The position numbers and the translations under genes are program-made. A DNA stretch of 64,000 bases, taken from the NCBI GenBank assembly GCA_014706295.1, contig JACSVZ010000006.1, forward strand, positions 25,230,629 to 25,294,628. Reading direction: 5' to 3'. Positions within the stretch are counted from its first letter, which is position 1. Each line of letters starts with the position of its first letter. The stretch is from Lycocorax pyrrhopterus obiensis (taxonomy: Eukaryota > Chordata > Aves > Passeriformes > Paradisaeidae). Below are positions 38,013 through 49,683 of the stretch, one piece after another. Under the pieces are notes generated by a model. That model saw nothing but the letters and a program-made list of their open reading frames with translations, was not told the origin of the DNA and searched no databases.

Positions 38013-40154
38013 AAGACAAATACTATTGAAATTGTACAAGAGCAGATTACTTATTTACAATAGAGAAGACACTGACCCTCACTAACCATCACCTTTCTCA
38101 CCTCACAGTTGGAAATTAATAGAACTTAATAGGCACGTGGTACTTGAAAATCCGACCTGTCAAGTGTGAGGGCTGTGCAGGATCTCAGGGTTATAACATA
38201 TGTTGTCCTGATCTTTAATCATCTACCAGGATTCTGCAAAACCTGAAAACTGAATATTTTTATTGTTGAGTGGAAGGCAGAAAACTGTGCCACACAGAAA
38301 TTACAGGCAACATCAGAATAGAGAGAAGACAAGCCATGAAGGAGAGCAGTTCTGTAGAAACCTGTCCCAGAAAAAGAAATTGAGGACTATGCTGGAGTGA
38401 GGAAAAGGAGAGATAAGGTTTTCTGTGTTAGCAGTCGTCTGCATGTACCTATGTCTGCCTCTGTGTACAATTAATTGGAAGATCAGAATTTATTTGGCTT
38501 CTTTTGAGACATAGAACTAGCATTACCAGAATTGTACATGATATTTGCAATAAAATTCATTTTTGTCAAGTGTAAAATATTATTTTTTACTCTATTCCAG
38601 TGAACACTTCTGAAAGGACCTGAAGATGATAATGCTGACTGAAAAAACACCCAAGAGCTGTAGCACAGACAATTCTGACATGGATTCACCTTAAGAAATT
38701 GTTCCAAAATGTCTCACTTAGCAGTGATCCAGGGCTGGGCTAATTTGGCATGAAAGCCAAAAACTCAGAGAAAATTAGGGAATGCAGTAAGGTATCTCTA
38801 AACCAATCTACAACCTAACAATGTCTCAAAAACTATAGCACTTTTCCCTAATTAGGTCAGCATCCCACAGCATGCGAAGTGCAGCTCTTACCCTGACTCA
38901 TTGCACTTCAGTGACCTGTTTCAAATCAACAGAGAAAGTACTCATGCCTTTTATCAGCTAAACAACTTAGACTGCATTTTCAAACAGTTCATCTTTCTAC
39001 ATTTCATTTTTAGAATTCAAAAAAGCTCAGATTTCTGTCTTCTCCTGTTTTTCAGCTAACCAGAAATTAGAGATTGAAGAGGTGATTGTGCTGTAACTAA
39101 GCCACTATTGAGCTTTTGCCTTCTTTTACTCCAGCTCCTCAAGTACCCTAAATGTTCTGCCCCAGGTAGCTTGACAGCCTGTCCTGATTTAGATATGGGC
39201 AAGAAATGGGATCCACTTGACCAAGTGGGTAACAGCTTTTTTGCCAAGAAGCTTTACATCTGGTTGACGAGGCCTTTCACTGTGTCATGCTGGAACCTAG
39301 TGACAGCATCCTGTAAACAGGTGAGTGAACAGACATCAGAGGAGGCAAAGACATGAGGCGGGATAATGGGAGATACAGATCCCTCGGGATAAACAAGATG
39401 GGTCAAAATGGGACTGACCCCAATGGATAAGGTAACAAAGGGTATGGGTTAACATTTACATGAAAGAGCACCTCAAAGATGGAGCTGCATGATGAGAAAT
39501 AGGAACTGGCCCTATCCATGCCTCTTCTGGTTACCTTATGTTTTATACTGTAAGATCTTTATCTCAGGCTTTTGAAGCTTTATCAAGGTAGTGGTCACCT
39601 ATAGCTCACAGTGAAAAGTTATACAGAGTAAGATATAAAGTAAATTATCACAGATGTGCTTCTGATGGTGATGTCATTATCCCAGCATTGAAACTCCATG
39701 TTGTAATCATGTGGTGTTTGGAATTGCATTCTGACATAGTATAAAAATATCAGATTGCAGGAATGTGCCTTAAAATATATAGCCGTTTTATTTTCTTTGT
39801 GTTTCTGCTGCACAAGTCACTTTGTGACCTCGGTGCGAGCGGAATTGGATCCATTTACTCTTTATCTCTTACTGCCATTTTTACCCTTGATTTTCCCCCA
39901 CTCAGAGAGGTTTAATTAACAACTTAATCCATCAGGTTTTAGTTTGTGAGACATTCCTCTGAGGGGCAGTGAATAAATAAACCATTTATATAAAATGATA
40001 TTATTGCCATAAGCTTAAATTTACTGTATAATAATTCCTTATCTTCAATGGAGAAAGTAAAAATTTTGTAAACTGAAATATGTTTTCATTTGGTACCTTA
40101 ATTAGTACTTTTCTTAACAGCATTTACAATCTTAAAGTAAGACAATATAAGATT

Positions 40155-40212
40155 AGTAGTAATAGAAATAGCAATAGCAACAGTAGTTGCTAGCTCTACT
40201 GTTATTACTACT
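40155..40212. repeat. Bulged inverted repeat
   Basis: The left arm 40155-40186 reads AGTAGTAATA, then about 15 extra bases, then ACAGTAG. The right arm 40196-40212 reads CTACTGTTATTACTACT, the reverse complement of those two outer blocks. The loop is 9 bases. The extra bases in the left arm are AATAGC-like repeats. It could form a bulged hairpin in DNA or RNA. No known RNA family is recognised. Confidence 0.7.
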
Positions 40213-40972
40213 GCTGCTGCAGCTAATAATATTATATTGGCTGTTGTTCTTTCCTGAATTCAGAAATCAGGATTTGAATTGTAAGTTCTCCATTGATTTC
40301 AGAGCTACCTGGGATTTCTATTAGCTGGGGAACTGTCTCTAAACTTCACAATCAGCTCCCAGTGCTTCACTCATTTCTCTTTAGCAGAATACTTAGCACT
40401 GAAGTCAGCAGGACCGCTCAGAGGATATAAAAGCTGTGGAGTTTGTCTCTCATCATGTTGTTGTTGATCACAATAGGCAAAACAATCTTCTGTCGTGCCT
40501 TTACCCTTAGACAAGTGCCTGTGACTTGGCACCAAGTACTGAACATAAAGTATGTCTGCTGTTTGTTTTTGAAGTCAGGCATAATGACTACTCCTTGTGT
40601 TTTAATAGAGATAGTATACATGCCAAATTAGCCGAATATTTCATATTAGAACAGTAATGTTGTCATAATGCTGCATTACAATGCCTTTGATTCTCCTGTC
40701 ACTCACACACTCACACAAACACAGACAGCTAATGAATTAAATAGAATGACACCACCTTATCATAAGTATACCTAAAAATAAAGTCATGCTACATGAACAT
40801 GAAGTGTCAAGAGTTATCAAAAATTTTAGTAATGATGGCATCTTTTCATTGTGTTAAAGTGAAAAGGCACAGAATGTTTTTATATTGATCTTAGAAAATG
40901 CAAACAAATTACACTTAGACAAGTACAAGATAAGTGTACAAGAAAGCAAGACAGGAAAAAAAGAGAGGTTTT

Positions 40973-41009
40973 TCTAAAACTCTAACTCTAAACTCTAAAC
41001 TCTAAAACT
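40973..41009 (+). repeat. (TCTAAAC)n short tandem repeat
   Basis: Five tandem units of TCTAAAC with small length changes (TCTAAAAC, TCTAAC, TCTAAAC, TCTAAAC, TCTAAAAC). The unit resembles telomere-type repeats but is not the vertebrate (TTAGGG)n sequence in either orientation. It is best taken as a minisatellite-like local expansion. Confidence 0.85.
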
Positions 41010-42775
41010 GTTAAATATCTCTCCCACTAATGAGCTGAAGCAAAATTTCTCACTGTGCTTAAACTTAGACGAATGTGAGACCAGATTCATGAAAAGGAAT
41101 GAAAACACATGTTTTTTTAAAATTTAAACATTTTTGACAAAATGGCCTTTTCATAAAAAGATTTAAGATTTTCTAAATTACTCATACTCTCCAGAAATTG
41201 ATTGTTAATACAGTGAGAGCATTTTTGTGTTGCAAATGAACAGTATGTACAATTCTTCATGTCATTCTGAAGTGTTTTCCTCAAGACTTAACTGGTGTGA
41301 CACTGTTAAACTCACCTGCTTTCTATTGAATTAATTGAAACGGTGGAAAAAACAGCACAACACTGTGAAAAAAGCCAAAAAAAGTTCCTTTCTCATGATG
41401 TGAGAACTCTGACTTATGGCCACAAGTTGTACAATCAAGGCGTCCGGGTCAGAAAACACATACTTGTCAATAATCTCATTGTGAGCTATCTCAAAAGACT
41501 CTTGTGTGTGCTTAAAGCTATAGAGGTACATGCACAGCAGCCTGGGGAACAAGCTGCAGCCTCATCCTTGAAGTGTTCTCTGAACTAAGTGTAGATTTAG
41601 GGAACTGCACGCAGAAATAAATACTACTCGTTCATTACTCTTACTAGTTAAGACAAAATTTAAGCCAATTCAATCAAATTTTTGATAGAATGTACCAACC
41701 TTAAAGCTGTGAGTTTAAGCCAGTCTTGGATCCTTTTTACACTTGCAAATTGACTGTAACATGCAAAGCATGCTGGCCAAGGGATACAAGTCCTCCTGCA
41801 GAACTTGAATGACACTGTCTCTTTCCTTTCTCCCAGAAAAAAATTTTACTGTTCAGCAGCCAACAATTGTGCTCAAGTGCAAGAATCTCTATTCCTTTGT
41901 GCATATTCTTGCTTGTCACTGACCTTGATAAGCTCTTAGTTTGCACAGTACTTTCTAGCAGAACTTCACTGCTAATTGTGTAGGAAGTGTTTTCACTTCT
42001 AAGTATTGATTTTCCTACCTTTCTATTTCACTGAAGATTCTTTATTTCTCTATTATGGAAAAAGATGAATTAAAGTTCCTTAGCTGCCTTCTCCATCATG
42101 TCTCATTTTGTCTTTCTTTTTCCAGAATTAAACACTGTTCTTTCAGTCTCTACTGCTACAAGAGTTTTCCCATGTCTCTGTTCTTCTTATGATTATATGG
42201 CAGAACGAAAGCCAGTGGTCTGAATGTGTCCCTTGAGGTGATCAGCCCAAGGGATCAGCATTAACTTAGGAGAAGAAATAATGAACTGAGACAGAGGGTT
42301 AAACATTTAGAATAAGTTTTATAGTTCCATCTCTTTTCTATTTTTTTTTTAATCCTGGATTTTAAATACAATTTCACTATAATAGAACTAAGAAAAACTA
42401 ATGCGTTTTTAAACTGATAAAGACCCTGCATAAGGCAACATCGAAGTTCTTAAATTGAATAAGTGCTTTGGGCTATAAAAATATTTATTCATGCATTTAA
42501 CTCAACAAGACATTTTCTAGCGCTTTACAACAGAAACCAAATGAGACAGTCTATTGTGATTACTTCATATGTGGCTTTAAACCCGAACATGGTAAGTGTT
42601 AAGACTGGTTATTTTTATTGAGTGACTAAAAATTCAATATTTAAAAATAGTCATTAAAAATCCTTCAATTTTAAGCACAAAATAAAACATCAAACTTTCA
42701 AATACCTCGTAGGTGTACTGGCTAAACACTCAAAATATCCCGAATTTCTCTTTGTGACTAGAATGTATTCATACT

Positions 42776-43101
42776 TGTCATGGTTTTACCCCAGTCTGCA
42801 ACTAAGCTCCATACAGCTGATCACTCACTTCTGCTTTGTCAGGTTGGAAAGATTAACATTGAGAAAACTTGTGGGTTGAGATAAATGCAGTTCAATAGGT
42901 AAGGCAAAAGCCACACATGCAAGCAAAGCAAAACAAGGAATTAATTCACCACTTCCCGTGGTTGGGCAGCCATCACCAGGAAAACAGGGCTCCATCACAC
43001 GTAGTGGTGACTTGGGATGACGAATACCATCACTCTGAGTGTTACCTTTTTCCCTCCTTCTTCCCCCAGCTGTAAATACCAGCTGGAGTTAAACCATGAA
43101 A
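42776..43101 (-). mobile_element. Shortened LTR of the same ERVL-like family, inverted
   Basis: About 325 bases on the minus strand match the R-U5 part of the LTR family at 14.70 kb. Plus-strand order is TGTCATGGTTTTACCCCAG (inverted 3' end), GTGGGTTGAGATAAATGCAG, GCAAAGCAAAACAAGGAATT, CAGGGCTCCATCACACG, CTTCTTCCCCCAGCTGTAAATACC. The polyadenylation site is decayed to ATTGAA on the minus strand. Nearly all of U3 upstream of the TATA position is missing. The sequence ends at 43083-43101 in a second near copy of the terminus, inverted relative to the first, 16 of 19 bases matching. It is a degenerate, inactive remnant. Confidence 0.88.
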
Positions 43102-46100
43102 AAAAGCCAGACTTCATTTGCAAGACCTAGAGTTACTCCCTAAGAGTTCTAACTTCTTCCATATTGGAAAGACGTGCTCAGTCTGCAATGCTTCCTTCCT
43201 CTGTTTAAAATGCCATAGTTTAAAATATGGATAATTACATCCTTTCCTCTCTCACTTTCTCCTAATTTAATGAGCATGTGGTTAAAATGGATAATTTTGA
43301 AATTTGTCAATTTATCCAGCTCAGTTTGTCCAGACAACTCAGGAACAGAATTTAGGCATGACCATCTCCTTTTTGAAGAAGTGATTCAGCTCTTTCAGAG
43401 CTTTTTTTACTGATTTTCAAAGCTTAGGGTATCACAGAACTCTATATCACAGAATTCTATCTGTTTTGCTTAAAATAAAACATTTTAAACCTGCTGAGGT
43501 GATCAGTCAGCAGCCATTGCCAGAAATCCTAGTTTTATTTTAATAAAATACCCTCTAATACACATAAAAATGAACTGTGGGTGCCCAGCTAGACACAGAT
43601 GAAGAAAAGCTTGTCAAAATATGTCATTAGAGACATTAAAGCCAAACATTTCTATCTTGGAAGCAATTCACATGCTTTCTAGAGATGCACATGTTCTTGA
43701 ACTAACTACATTTTCCTTGCAGTTGCACCCATCTCTGTTTTTCTTCTATCGCATGACCTGTTAACAGAGAATTTTAACTGTCAGATCAGCTGGCTCTCCG
43801 ACGTGGTTTTGGGTCCTGACCCCTCAGTGTTAGTGTAACAGCTAATTAACTCTGAAGCTTTCTCTCAAGGTGAGTCAGCTGTTTCCTTCTGAGACAAGTC
43901 CACCTGGTTGTGGCTGTGGAGATTACTAATCACCAAGAAAAAACTGGGTGGGTTTATGTATGCATGTATGGTGTAGCTGAGCAGATAAACCTGCACCAGC
44001 TTTGGGTCCCCTGACACTGCTCTGGCTTTGTGCAGTTTAACATTTGCACTCTTACTGCACTCTAATGATGCAACATTTCACCACCCTCCCAGGTCTCCGT
44101 GTTTCAAGCTGCCACACTGAAGCATTTGAACAGAAGGGAACATTGGACACTTATGCATCTGTCACAGGCAGAAAGGTCACACAGGTGTCCCAAGGCAAGG
44201 GTGATACAGTGCAGCTGCAATTGCTCAGGTCTAGACAGAGCCTTCAACAGGACAGGCATAATTGTCCTGTAACAGCCTGTCTGAGAGCCTTCTAGCAGGG
44301 CATGCATGTCAGCAATGTTGGTAGAGCATCAGAGATCACTTTTCTCTCTCATTCTCTCTCTTTTGTTCCCCAATTTCCTTAGCTTTTTATGCAAATTTTG
44401 CATTAGGATATTACCAGTACTCAAGGTGTTGATTCTTCATTTTGGCTAATTATTGTTACTTTCTCCTTTTTTCTGTTTTATACTCAGCACAAATCTCCCA
44501 TGGTGCTTCTTAGCTGGAAAATAATAATAGATCTATTTAATTAAAAAAAAACCTTCTGGCTTGCTGCCAGTTTTTGGCATGTTCCAAAGATCCCTTTTTG
44601 GCTTTCATTATTGTAATTGATACCAAAGCCCTCTATGGTCACCTGAGCAAGTGTTCGTATTGGAATCTACTTTATTAAATTTTTAATGATTTTCATAACC
44701 CAGGAAGACTCTTCTGATGGCTTTTCCAGAAGTGATGACTCATGTCATTTCCTTAAATCCACAGGGCAAATTTCAATAGTGAGTAGAGGCAAACTTCTCG
44801 TATACTTTTTCAAAGGGGTCACAAAATATTATTGTGTATTTTGTCCCACCTATTTTCTATAGCAATTTTAATTTTAGAACAGCTTTGTGAAAGTGCTATA
44901 GTATTGTTTGCTAATCGCTCATGACTTATGGTCAGTCTTAACAACCAAAATTCACATCAATTAATTCTTGCTCAAAGATCTACCTATTTTGAAGCACTAA
45001 TAAACTCAGCTGCAGATCACTTTTAGATAATTTTCTGCTATTTATCATTAGTTATCCTTAAAGAGTTATGATACAGAAGCCTCTTTTGAAGCTGAACCTC
45101 AATACCTGCAAAATGCATGTTTTGAAAGAACTGTCTCCTTTTATTACAGTGAGAAATATAAGTTTAGGTCTCTTTTTTTTCAAAGGTGAGCTTGATCTGG
45201 ACTCTAACTGCATCCAAAAATCATTATTTAGAAAAAATCTGAAATACTTTAAAATTCAGAGACTATGAACACTGTGATAGACTTGGTTATATCTTAGATC
45301 AGTGTGCTTTTGGATGTTACCTAGTTACGATGACACTAAAGACCAAGTAATATAGTTTTATTTTGGTAACTTGTGGGTTCTACATACTAGTTAGGTACTG
45401 ATATTGATATAAGACAAACTGGATCTTGCAGGTGCAGATTTAACAGTAATGACTGTGGGTAGGATTTAGTCAGTCTGATTTTTTAATAAGAAACATGAAG
45501 TTCCTGCACTTACACGGGATCCATTCATGTCCTCTCTTGAGGACTGCAGCTAAATGAACAAAATCACCATTTTTTTTTTGTAATAGGTACATTATTGGGA
45601 CATTTGTCTTTAAACTTTCAATTTTTCCTAATTAATTCTCATTCTCTAAAACCAAACATTTTTGAGATTACAAACAGCTGAAGTGAACAACAAGGAGAGT
45701 TTCAGGTGATGCAAAGAGAATTTTAATTCAGGTACCTACAGCGTGAGGTAGTCCCAGAAAGGAGCTCTTCTGGATCATACATTGGGGGAGAGTGCATTTT
45801 GTTATTGGCAGGTCTGACTCCCCACTGCCCCACAGATTTTATACTAAAACATGTTAATATACACACACGTATTTAATATCTATTAGTTTTTAAGCATTTT
45901 TCCCTGCAGTTACTCTTACAGGGTTAAAAATTCATCAATTTTAGCCCTATGAGTCTCACTTCTATGTACATTTTTCTCTGTGTTGTTGCATGTAAAGATG
46001 TGACTCTTGGGAGGACTGAAAGTCCTAGAATAAAACATAATTCTAGCTGTTAGCAGAAAAAAAAATATTTTTATTTCTCTTTTGTGACTACAAATTTGAG

Positions 46101-47335
46101 AAACATTTTAAGAGAAAATTCTAAGGTCTATTCACAAAGTCTGTTCTGTTATTCTTATCCTGAAAAAACTGGAAGACTTTTCAAAGCCGCCTTTTGCAAT
46201 TGCACGGAGTAGTCCTGTAAGATAGTGTTGCATTCATAAATCACTTTATTTGATTTATATCACAGCTTATATAAAGTGCAGAAGGGGTTGTCTTAAGGTT
46301 CCATGTAGTTTCTGTCAGCATCCCCTTGAGGTAATTGTGGTGTTGGATTTATGTATTAAAGCAGACAGCAGACTAGAATTTCCATGGAAGATGATCCCTT
46401 TGGTAATGGCACAGCTAGTGACAAACACAGCACTACTGAGATTATGGCAAGGGATTCAAATACATGACAATAAAAGTCAAAATGTAGCTGCCTTTTGGTG
46501 TCCTTCCTAACATTTACTCACTTTTTACTTATTTCTTTCTGTGTGGAAAAGGTGATGTTTTGGTTTTTTTCACTCTGCTCTGAGGGAATTGTGTCCAGCT
46601 TAGGTTATTTGCAGAGCAGAAGAAAAATAGGAGTGCTTTATGGAACATATATCAAGGTTTGTTTCATTCAACCTACAATATATATGAGATTCTTCTGTAG
46701 ATTCAATAGATTCTTTTATACTGGAATACATGTCTTGGACAGAGTATCTAAAAGAAGTTGCATATTTCAGCTGAAATCCCTCATATAGTTTATTTTTTCA
46801 TATCTCTATCGTGACATCAATTCAGAATCAATGATTTAATCTATTGTTTGTGGTAGGCTGAGTGCAGAGGCTGCACTGACAGATCACTAAGAGTATAATT
46901 CCAGCAACTGAAATAAAAGCAGTACTCAAACTCCAACAACTCTATCAGTGGACACAGCAGCAAGGAGAGGGTGCTGTGGAAGAAGCCCCTCCTGAAAGAA
47001 GTGGGATGATAACCCCTCTTTCTCCCAAGGTTTTGGAAATCTGTTCTAACTTTCATTTGATAAAATTATATCATGACATTGCTGCAGTGTCTGGGAATAG
47101 TGATGCCTCACTGGATTTTTCCTAAATTCTGTTCAGATTTCCTATGTAACAAAAGCAGCACTGTTTCATTCGTTTTCATGGCCAGTAGTAAAATATCTCT
47201 GTAGAGTGGAAATTATAATATATTTTGAACTGGCTGAGGAAAACATGTAGAAATTACTTCAATAGTACTCATAAGGCTGTTATGTTTGGAATCCGACTTT
47301 TAAAGTGTGTTATGACATGGTTTAGGAAGGAAAAG
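43102..47335. other. Unassigned AT-rich non-coding sequence
   Basis: No gene is supported; frames reach 97 codons with no domain. A short inverted repeat (ACAGGACA...TGTCCTGT, near 44249-44272) and a moderately complex segment at about 43780-44310 are the only local features. The latter could contain a conserved element but nothing in it is diagnostic. Confidence 0.6.
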
Positions 47336-48550
47336 AGAGCCAAAGGGCCAAGGGAGGGGACAGATTGGACTGGACCAACACATTAGGAACTAGTCAGAAA
47401 CTGTGGATGTGGAGACAGTTCTGCAAAGGAGGGCCACCCATGGGTGCCCAAAGAGATAGCACTAAATGTGTCTATCATCTAATGAAAAGTTGTGTTACTC
47501 AAGGTCCCCAATGACTGGAAAAAAGCAAATGTTGCTTCCATCCAAAAAACAACCACATGGAAATAGGGAAGTGTGAAATAGGGAAGAGTAGGCCTCACCT
47601 CAGTCCCTGATCAGGAAACATGTCCTCTTGGAATTCATTTTTGAGAAAGAAAGAAATCAAATTAGTCGCTGCTGGTTTACCAGGGCAAAGCTTACTTGAC
47701 CCAACTGCTTGTTTTTTATCTGAAGAAAAGACCAAATATGTGTCTGAGAGGAGAGTGGGTTAATGCCCCTTGAGTCTGAGCAATGCTTTTGACACTGGCT
47801 TCCAGGCATTTCTTAGTTGGAAACAGAGGAACCGTGGGCTGTACAAATGGGCTGTTACACTGTTTGAAAACCAGCTGTACTGCCAACCTGCCAAGCTCAT
47901 TGTGCAGTAATCAATAGCTTGATGTTCATTTGGCAGAGGTACAGAGCTACCCTAGGGTCAATACTGGAGCTGGTATTATTCAATATCTTCATCAGCAGGC
48001 TGCATGATGTGACATAATACACTCTCAGCAAATTTATGGATGGTGGTACATCAAGGAGAAAATTGATTGGTATGCCAAATGGCGGAATTTTGATCCAGAA
48101 GGACCACAGGAAAATAGAAAAATGGACCAGCTAAAGGCTCGTGGGGTTCAATATGAAAAGTATAAATATCATAAATATCTCAGCCCTGAGAAAAAGAACT
48201 ATGTAAATCTTCACAGGCTGGGAACTGACAGACTAAGTAGTGAACCTGTCGAAGACAACCTGAGCAGTCAGAGTGGATGCTGGTTTGAATATCAGCCAAT
48301 ATTTTGCTCTCATTTCAGATAAGACAAACCTCACAAACCAGTTTAGATGAAACTCAGAGAAACATTAAAAGGACCATTGCCAGTGGATCAACGAAAATTT
48401 TTGTAGTTGTTATTTCCCTTGTTGACACACGTGAGTTCACTCATACCTGACATTCATCCACTTTTGGGCCATTTCAAGAAGGATATTGAGGAAACAAGAG
48501 TGTCCAGTGGATTACTGTCAAGATGTTCAAGAACATCAGGAAAAATTAAT
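47336..48550 (+). mobile_element. CR1 LINE, internal ORF2 (reverse transcriptase) fragment, decayed
   Basis: About 1.2 kb of plus-strand CR1 ORF2. Landmarks in order: GACTGGAAAAAAGCAAATGTTGC, TAGGCCTCACCTCAGTCCC, AGCAATGCTTTTGACACTGG, CTAGGGTCAATACTGGAGCTGG, TTCAATATCTTCATC, CTCTCAGCAAATTTATGG and, after a diverged part, ACTTTTGGGCC and AAGAAGGATATTGAGG. The reverse transcriptase core that intact copies spell FADD reads FMDG here (48033-48044), and motif A has lost its first Asp (LSLSNAFD at about 47771-47794). Stops and frameshifts are frequent. Its 3' end does not reach the CR1 octamers, so it is truncated at both ends or was split by later change. The left edge is approximate. Confidence 0.88.
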
Positions 48551-49656
48551 GAACTATCATGATTGTTGATAAATGTGTAGTTTGACATAATGTTGATACA
48601 ACACGCACGTGGTTTCATTATCTCATGCTTACAATGTATATTTGAATATTTTTTTGTCTTACTGACCTGATTTTCAGGGATGACCACTCTCAGAGTCAGA
48701 AATTATTACCCAGAAATTGAACAGACCTCTCATGCCTTTCCCAGATGATCCCAGCTGAGGAGCAGTAGGTTTCAAAGATAATGTGAATAGAGTTCTTCAC
48801 TCCTGAAAAAGTTTTAAGGTGTCAAGAGACTCATATAGAGAATTCTCAAGGTGTTTTGTATCTTTACATTGCATTGCACATAGATAAGATAACTTTTTAA
48901 AGTAATCATTGATTTTTGTGAAGTGACAAATGATACCAGCAACTGGGACCTTTAGTGCCTGTCTTAATTCAGTCTTTTTCTGTATCTGCAGGTATGATTT
49001 TTCATCTATAATAATGTGCTACAAGGATATGCAGATGACTACTTCCAGAAGATCATGTAATAAAGTATCTGACATTATAGCTAGTGTCTTCAATTCAGTG
49101 CAACCCCTAAGCATGAGACTGCATCAACAAAACAGTGACCCGGGTTAGCTTAAAAAGCAAGTCTAGCTGCACAGAGCTCTTTGCAAAATCTGGGTCTTAT
49201 TTTTACCATATGGATAGTGTATATAAAAGAAAATTCCATAGTCATGCTGAGAGTGGCCTACTTTGCAGTGTGCCTGGATACTGGAATGGCTCAGCAGGGC
49301 CACTTAGATACTGCAATTCTCTTCTCAGCAAAGTGAATGATCCTGGCATGTGATGTGTAGATCATAACTACAGGCTCTGTGTTCATGGCTGCAGCATTTG
49401 GACCACTAATTGTGTTAGTGCCAGAGCAGGCACTGAATTTAGGTCTAAGTGATCTGCAAGCCAAGGTAGGACTTGCTGCATATCTTGCACATAGCTCTGT
49501 ATATTCATTCTTCCCTTGCTGTTGGTCATTATGTATTCAGTTGCTATTATGAACATAGTGCTCTTCAATTCTTGTCTGAACATCTTGTTCTTTCTATAAG
49601 GCTCCAGACCTGTTGGGAAATCAGCCAGAGATGCTGAAGCTCTCCCCTTTGGAATT

Positions 49657-49683
49657 TAATGTGCTGCGTTATGCAGCACATTA
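49657..49683. repeat. Perfect hairpin-forming inverted repeat
   Basis: TAATGTGCTGC, a 5-base loop GTTAT, then GCAGCACATTA. All 11 pairs match. The stem is too short for a microRNA precursor and has no T run after it, so it is recorded only as a cruciform- or hairpin-capable motif. Confidence 0.9.

Larger units (their letters stand above)
38013..42775. other. Unassigned AT-rich non-coding sequence
   Basis: No gene is supported. The region holds a bulged inverted repeat at 40155-40212 and a short TCTAAAC tandem repeat at 40973-41009, both listed separately, and an 82-codon open frame at 39108-39356 that passes a donor-like site (see findings). No LTR or CR1 body was recognised. Confidence 0.65.

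Noticed and set aside
40973..41009. Interstitial telomere repeat
   Set aside because: The unit TCTAAAC is not TTAGGG or CCCTAA in any register; kept only as a short tandem repeat.
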